This document shows positions 61,101-64,000 of a stretch of 64,000 nt of DNA, one piece after another. Made by a program: the position numbers and the translations under genes. The notes beneath the pieces were generated by a model that had not been told where the DNA came from, made no database searches, and saw nothing but the letters and a program-made list of their open reading frames with translations. Source of the DNA: M3007 sp037445225 (GTDB lineage: Bacteria > Bacteroidota > Bacteroidia > Chitinophagales > Saprospiraceae); NCBI GenBank assembly GCA_037445225.1, contig JBBIKW010000013.1:60741-124740 (forward strand), written 5' to 3'. Every line of letters starts with the position of its first letter. The stretch's first letter is position 1.

Positions 61101-64000
61101 TGATACCTGGCCCATTGGAGGAGGCAGTGGCATCTAGCTCGATCTCCGGCGTATAACAGTTGATCGTACCTGGCGGTGCAATGTCGGCCACTGGCTGGTC
61201 AAAGTTGGCTTCGATTTGCACAAAGTCAGACGCGCTGCATCCGTTGGCCGTGTTGGTCACTACCAAATAGTAGATGCCGGGCTGGTTGATGGTCGGCGTG
61301 TAGGTATTGGCCCCGCTGACGATGTTGCCCGGGTTGGCCGTCCATTGGATGACGATGTTGGGGCCGGTGCTCCCCGAGCCCTGTAACTGGAGCGATGGGT
61401 TGACGCAGTTGAGCAGGAACTCAGGGCCTGCGCTGGCGTTGGGAAAGTTTTGATTGCTGTTGACATTGACCGTGATGGTGCGCGTGCAGCCGTTGTCTAC
61501 GTTGGTCACCAACAACGTGTACTGGCCGGGCGCATCCACTACCGGGGTGAGCGTGTTTTCGCCGCTGACGATGTTGCCGTTGGTCGTCGTCCATTCGTAG
61601 ATGAACTCCGGTCCTTGCGATGAGCCGGTGCCGTTGAGCGTGATCTGTGGGTTTTGGCATGTCAACAAGGGAGGCGGAGCTACCGCTACAGTCGGCTGTG
61701 CCGTGTTGGCAGTTACCGTCACCGATGCGGTAGCTGTACAGCCGCTTTCCGTGTTGGTTATGGTCAGGAAATACGTCCCCGGCTGATTGACATTTGGATA
61801 GGGAGAATTAGCGCCGCCTACGATATTGCCCGGATTGGCCGTCCAGTTGAACGTGTATTCGGGCCCTTGCGACGATCCGCCGGCATCGATCTCGACGACG
61901 GGAGTATAACAGTTGATGACTCCTGGGGGCTGAATGACGGCTACTGGCGTGTCGAAGTTAGCGTTTACGGTCACTTCGGAGGTGCTCGAACAGCCGTTGG
62001 TCGTATTCGTGACGGTCAGAATGTAAGTGCCGGCCTGATTGACGGTCGGCGTGTAGGTGTTGGCACCGCTGACGATGTTGCCCGGGTTGGGCGTCCACTG
62101 GACGCTAAAGTTGGGACCGGTACTGCCCGACCCCTGTAGTGACAGAGTAGGGTTAATGCAGTTGAGCGTACGCTCGGGTCCGGCATTAGCGTTGGGGAAA
62201 TTCTGGTTGCTGTTGACGTTGACGGTGACACTGCGCGTACAGCCGTTGTTTTGATTTGTCACCACCAGCGTGTATTGGCCCGGTGCATCTACCACGGGAG
62301 TGAGCGTGTTTTCGCCGCTGACGATGTTGCCGTTGGTCGTCGTCCATTCGTAGATGAACTCCGGCCCTTGCGACGAGCCGGTGCCGTCGAGGGTAATCTG
62401 CGGCGACTGGCACGTCAGGATAGGCGGTGGCGCCACCGTTGCGGTAGGCAGCGCCAGGTCGGAGGTCACACTTACACTGGCCGTCGCCGTACAGCCGTTC
62501 TCGGTGTTGGTGACCGTCAGCGTATACGTGCCGGCTTGATTGACCGTGGGGGTAGGCGAATTCGTGCCGCCAGAAAAGCCGCCGGGGTTGGCCGACCAGC
62601 TGTAAGTAAATTCACCGCCTTGGGACGAGCCGCTGCCGTCGAGCTCGATCGTCGGATTGTAGCAGTTAATTACGCCAGGAGGAGCGATGACGGCGGTGGG
62701 CGGCGTAAAATCTTCGGAAATAGTCACCTCTGCGGTGGAGGAACAACCGTTGTTGGTGTTGGTGACAGTCAAGATGTAGGTGCCGGCCTGATTGACGGTA
62801 GGTGTGTAGGTGTTGGCGCCGCTGACGATGTTGCCTGGGTTGGCCGTCCACTGGATGACGATGCCGCTACCGGTGCTGCCCGACCCTTGGATCTGCAAGG
62901 TAGGCTGGGTGCAGTTGAGGGTCCGATCGGGTCCGGCGTCGGCATTGGGATAGTTTTGGTTGCTGTTGACGTTGACGGTGACGGAGGCGGTGCAGCCGTT
63001 GTCGTTGTTGGTGACGACCAAGGTGTATGAGCCGGCCTCGTCGACGACCGGGTTGAGGGTGTTTTCGCCGCTGACGATGTTGCCCGGGTTGGCCGTCCAC
63101 TCGTAAGTGAACTGCGGGCCGGTAGAAGAGCCGTTTCCGTTGAGGGTGATTTCCGGCTGTGCGCAGGTGAGGGTGGGCGGTGGAGCAGCTACGGCGGTGG
63201 GCGGCGTCAGGTCGGCGCTCACCGTCACCGATGCTGTGGCCGTACAGCCGCTCTCCGTGTTGGTTATCGTCAGCGTGTAGGTGCCGGCCTGGTTGACGGT
63301 GGGGTTGGGCGTATTAGTGCCGCCGGTGAAGTTGCCTGGGTTGGCCGTCCAGTTGAACGTGTATTCGGGCCCTTGCGACGATCCACCGGCGTCCAACTCG
63401 ACTTCGGGTGTGTAGCAGTTGACCGTGCCCGGCGGCGCAATCACAGCCGTAGGGGTGTCGAAATTCTCGGAGATGGTCACCTCTGCGGTGGAGGAACAAC
63501 CGTTGTTGGTGTTGGTGACGGTCAGAATGTAAGTGCCGGCCTGATTGACGGTAGGTGTGTAGGTGTTTTCGCCGCTGACGATGTTGCCTGGGTTAGCTGT
63601 CCACTGGATGACGATGCCGCTACCGGTGCTGCCCGACCCTTGGATCTGCAAGGTAGGCTGGGTGCAGTTGAGGGTCCGATCGGGTCCGGCGTCGGCATTG
63701 GGATAGTTTTGGTTGCTGTTGACGTTGACGGTGACGGAGGCGGTGCAGCCGTTGTCGTTGTTGGTGACGACCAAGGTGTATGAGCCGGCCTCGTCGACGA
63801 CCGGGTTGAGGGTGTTTTCGCCGCTGACGATGTTGCCCGGGTTGGCCGTCCACTCGTAAGTGAACTGCGGGCCGGTAGAAGAGCCGTTTCCGTTGAGGGT
63901 GATTTCCGGCTGTGCGCAGGTGAGGGTGGGCGGTGGAGCAGCTACGGCGGTGGGCGGCGTCAGGTCGGCGCTCACCGTCACCGATGCTGTGGCCGTACAG
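55132..64000 (-). CDS. Giant Ig-like repeat protein with SprB module and T9SS type B sorting domain, 5' truncated
   Basis: At least 2949 residues in the window. The frame is open to the right edge, so the N-terminus is missing. From N to C it has about 32 tandem modules of 82-85 residues (consensus: P-x-A-x-A-G-P ... L-x-C ... GSGSSxGP ... YxWTTxNGNIVSGANTLTP ... PGTYxLxVTNTxNGCTA), each with two conserved Cys likely forming the Ig-fold disulfide. An SprB-like module (SCDGRKGIIRFEAVEGGEGPY) and an Ig-like linker follow, then the type B domain (WAPNAISPTKGAGRNDVF ... IYDRWGNLVF ... WDGRFRGQP ... GDLTIVE). It is expected on the cell surface as a long stalk adhesin. Two modules (19th and 31st in the window) are shortened in the middle to GPGIVSG. 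Confidence 0.92.
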   Translation of the reverse strand, partial: CTATASVTVSADLTPPTAVAAPPPTLTCAQPEITLNGNGSSTGPQFTYEWTANPGNIVSGENTLNPVVDEAGSYTLVVTNNDNGCTASVTVNVNSNQNYPNADAGPDRTLNCTQPTLQIQGSGSTGSGIVIQWTANPGNIVSGENTYTPTVNQAGTYILTVTNTNNGCSSTAEVTISENFDTPTAVIAPPGTVNCYTPEVELDAGGSSQGPEYTFNWTANPGNFTGGTNTPNPTVNQAGTYTLTITNTESGCTATASVTVSADLTPPTAVAAPPPTLTCAQPEITLNGNGSSTGPQFTYEWTANPGNIVSGENTLNPVVDEAGSYTLVVTNNDNGCTASVTVNVNSNQNYPNADAGPDRTLNCTQPTLQIQGSGSTGSGIVIQWTANPGNIVSGANTYTPTVNQAGTYILTVTNTNNGCSSTAEVTISEDFTPPTAVIAPPGVINCYNPTIELDGSGSSQGGEFTYSWSANPGGFSGGTNSPTPTVNQAGTYTLTVTNTENGCTATASVSVTSDLALPTATVAPPPILTCQSPQITLDGTGSSQGPEFIYEWTTTNGNIVSGENTLTPVVDAPGQYTLVVTNQNNGCTRSVTVNVNSNQNFPNANAGPERTLNCINPTLSLQGSGSTGPNFSVQWTPNPGNIVSGANTYTPTVNQAGTYILTVTNTTNGCSSTSEVTVNANFDTPVAVIQPPGVINCYTPVVEIDAGGSSQGPEYTFNWTANPGNIVGGANSPYPNVNQPGTYFLTITNTESGCTATASVTVTANTAQPTVAVAPPPLLTCQNPQITLNGTGSSQGPEFIYEWTTTNGNIVSGENTLTPVVDAPGQYTLLVTNVDNGCTRTITVNVNSNQNFPNASAGPEFLLNCVNPSLQLQGSGSTGPNIVIQWTANPGNIVSGANTYTPTINQPGIYYLVVTNTANGCSASDFVQIEANFDQPVADIAPPGTINCYTPEIELDATASSNGPGITYTWTTVGGNFVGGQNSDMPTVNQGGTYTLLVTNTISGCTATASVVVPQNLTLPNANAGPTATLSCTLSQLVLQGSGSAGPNFTYEWWTPNGNIVSGETTLSPVIDAPGQYFLVVTNVVNGCTRQSSVNILADQNAPVAFGGGDRELTCTQPSIQLNGFGSSTGPNITYEWIANPGNIVSGANTLTPTVNAFGYYTLIVTNTQNGCTATDEVYVEDNIVYPTANIFPPQTLNCVFNTVELDGSGSSGDNLAYNWLPANRILSGQGTPSAEVDQPGVYTLIVTNTANGCSASTTATVVRDVEPPVAAAVPQASITCQNPQITLDGTGSSSGYPFFYEWTTTNGNIVSGHLTLTPVVNQVGTYVLTVYNIENGCTATATAQVVSQQTFPTADAGPAQTLTCAVQQLSLDGTASSQGQAYSYIWSTQNGNIVSGANTLTPVVNAPGTYVLSVVNTQTGCTATATVTVEQNTALPAAAVAPPEVLTCATTSISLDGTASSVGSNFSYQWTTVGGNIVSGANTLTPVVNAAGTYTLVVTNTDNGCTASASAVVNSDSSVPVANAGPAQTLTCSAPQLALNGTGSSQGSSYAYAWTGPGIVSGANTLTPIVDAPGTYVLSVVNTENGCSAVSNVVVVADIAPPIAAAGPDRVLNCIQTALTLDGTASNSGANLTYLWTPIAGGNIVSGENTLTPVIDQPGTYALYIANTSNGCTAADTVVVAQDTAIPFADAGSSQRLTCTTTAVALEGQGSSGPTFAYQWTTPNGSIASGAHTLQPIVDAPGLYILLITNTSNGCTATDSVLIDKDDNVPVAVAAAPGALTCAVKEIQLNALNSTSGPNIQYQWTTANGNIVSGANTLTPVVNQPGQYTLRVLNTENNCEAQFTLTVLQDVTPPVAHAGAPAILSCAQPTRVLNGSASSQGPAFAYSWSTPNGNILSGANTPNPVVDRAGTYILTVTNTQNGCTSSASVQILLDQNAPQAEAGPQQQLTCVANTAVLNGAGSSVGPNFIYEWTAQGGGNIVSGANTLSPVVDAPGTYVLVVTNPDNGCSSVDSVSVVVNRASPVALIAPPPVLNCQLTQVTLSTVGSSSGPQFSYAWSTVGGSVVSGANTPTPTVNRPGIYQVVITNLSNGCTATASTAVSQDVLTPVVDAGPNAQLNCAVTSLALNGSAANLGGAPAQISWITSNGNIVSGANTLTPTVDAPGTYTLVVVNANNFCSATDQVVVSQNITPPIAAAAPPPALTCAVPTVQLNGNGSSSGAQFSYQWTALNGGNILSGSNTLLPTVNAPGTYRLVVTNTNNKCADTVEVTVVRDTDAPTAVAGNTVTLTCTAPTAQLDGSGSSTGAVYQYEWTTQGGQILSGANTLQPIVGAPGIYTLVVTNMQNGCSSEASVSVVQDAAPPVAAVAAPAELTCLVREVVLNAANSSTGPTFAYQWSTSNGNIVSGSNTLQPTVNAPGSYTLVVTNTQNGCKAERTVTVTQNIEPPQVIVNAADTITCARTSIALNAFGSGSGQGVRYQWSTLNGNIVSGANTATPTVDAGGLYQLLVTDNYNGCTRSAEVQVPTDLQKPVAAVVQPALLTCVVKQTVLDASASSQGTQYTYTWSGPGIVSGGQTLAPTVNQPGNYALLVLNAQNGCTATASAQVRQDIQPPTAVAGGDFTLTCSVEQGALTANGSDSGPNFTYAWTTSDGNIVSGANSAAPLVDAPGTYVLVVTNTLTGCTASDVALVRENTNYPAGLRLFTQPPSCDGRKGIIRFEAVEGGEGPYLYSIDGGNTFMGVNQFADLAPGTYVLVVQDANGCEYEEVLTFKTPVEPVVSLGPEVRLSFGETHTLRASINIPYYEVDTIIWSPTESITFTNRPDVVLVRPFVTTEYTVRVINKEGCEAQARVRVRVDDPHLWAPNAISPTKGAGRNDVFLIFAAPNTVNKINSLQIYDRWGNLVFRQQDIEPNNPRYGWDGRFRGQPMNPAVFVWWAEIELTSGQVILMKGDLTIVE
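55926..64000 (-). repeat. Array of about 32 tandem ~252-bp coding repeats
   Basis: The repeats encode Ig-like modules in one frame and extend past the right edge. The 5' part (about 60980-64000, 12 modules) has a higher-order period of three module types (starting QNYPNA..., FDTPTA..., LTxPTA...). Modules nearer the C-terminus are diverged single types. Confidence 0.9.
62727..64000 (-). repeat. 753-bp near-identical direct repeat inside the giant gene
   Basis: 62727-63247 matches 63480-64000 at an offset of 753 bp (three modules, 251 codons). From 62845 to 63247 no difference was seen against 63598-64000 (403 bp). The match reaches the window edge, so the true unit may be longer. This is recent expansion or gene conversion. 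Confidence 0.9.

Noticed and set aside
55926..64000. Regular ~252-bp repeats considered as a non-coding satellite or CRISPR-like array
   Set aside because: They are in one continuous reading frame, vary mostly conservatively, and encode Ig-like modules ending in a T9SS domain.
1..64000. tRNA, rRNA, riboswitch, transposase, integrase, phage or CRISPR features
   Set aside because: All intergenic regions were read on both strands; none shows a cloverleaf, conserved RNA motif, transposase or integrase frame, or regular non-coding repeat-spacer pattern.
1..64000. A new defence or biosynthetic system
   Set aside because: Neighbouring genes resolve to known surface, nitrogen, menaquinone, RNA-processing and secretion families; no unexplained multi-gene cluster remains.

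Overview
This 64 kb window is a high-GC chromosomal segment of a Bacteroidota bacterium. The main evidence is the type IX secretion system (T9SS): a PorU sortase, a PorV/PorQ-like barrel, and six large secreted proteins ending in T9SS sorting domains (four type A, two type B, or 'gliding-motility-associated'). SprB-type adhesin repeats, a type III glutamine synthetase, futalosine-pathway menaquinone genes, a LytS/LytT pair and TTG-N19-TAnnTTTG promoters agree with this. Giant Ig-like and SprB proteins suggest a Saprospirales- or Chitinophagales-like member, but no rRNA or tRNA is present to place it further. No mobile element, phage gene or CRISPR array was seen.

Layout. 1-10.5 kb: a left-truncated secreted metalloprotease, an alpha/beta hydrolase, a TMTC-like membrane TPR protein (minus strand), then a DUF1800-DUF1501 pair and a type B T9SS cargo protein. 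10.5-15.9 kb: a tight minus-strand polysaccharide operon (methyltransferase, GT4, polymerase/ligase-like membrane protein, GT4, GT4). 16.1-22.2 kb: a 2008-residue modular SprB-repeat adhesin, with xylose isomerase starting 10 bp after it. 23.7-26.3 kb: a PorV/PorQ-like protein divergent from an LVIVD-repeat cargo protein. 26.7-30.7 kb: a minus-strand nitrogen group (glnN, agmatine deiminase family gene, small outer-membrane protein). 31-37.4 kb: sodium:solute symporter, M16 peptidase, LytS/LytTR pair, DprE1-like FAD oxidase. 37.4-40.6 kb (minus): HU, TPR protein, a 31-residue extremely basic peptide, RNase E/G. 41-45.8 kb: YicC endonuclease, DUF4348 lipoprotein, hotdog thioesterase, DUF6580 membrane protein, M1 metallopeptidase, small HTH-like protein. 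46-50.3 kb: glycosyltransferase, mqnE, mqnA, msrA, nifU-like. 50.5-55.1 kb: porU, a 105-residue secreted protein, yraN. 55.1-64 kb: the C-terminal part of a giant minus-strand type B T9SS protein made of about 32 Ig-like modules and running off the right edge.

How it fits together. The window is dominated by cell-surface biology: proteins exported by Sec (in one case possibly Tat), moved across the outer membrane by T9SS, cut by PorU and probably attached to a polysaccharide of the kind the 10.5-15.9 kb operon could make. Housekeeping blocks lie between the surface genes. No complete novel system such as a defence island or biosynthetic cluster could be defended. The most unusual items are the array with a three-module higher-order period and a 753-bp recent duplication, the 31-residue basic peptide beside RNase E/G, the DUF1501 protein carrying both a twin-arginine leader and a T9SS tail, and several strong uncharacterised intergenic inverted repeats.
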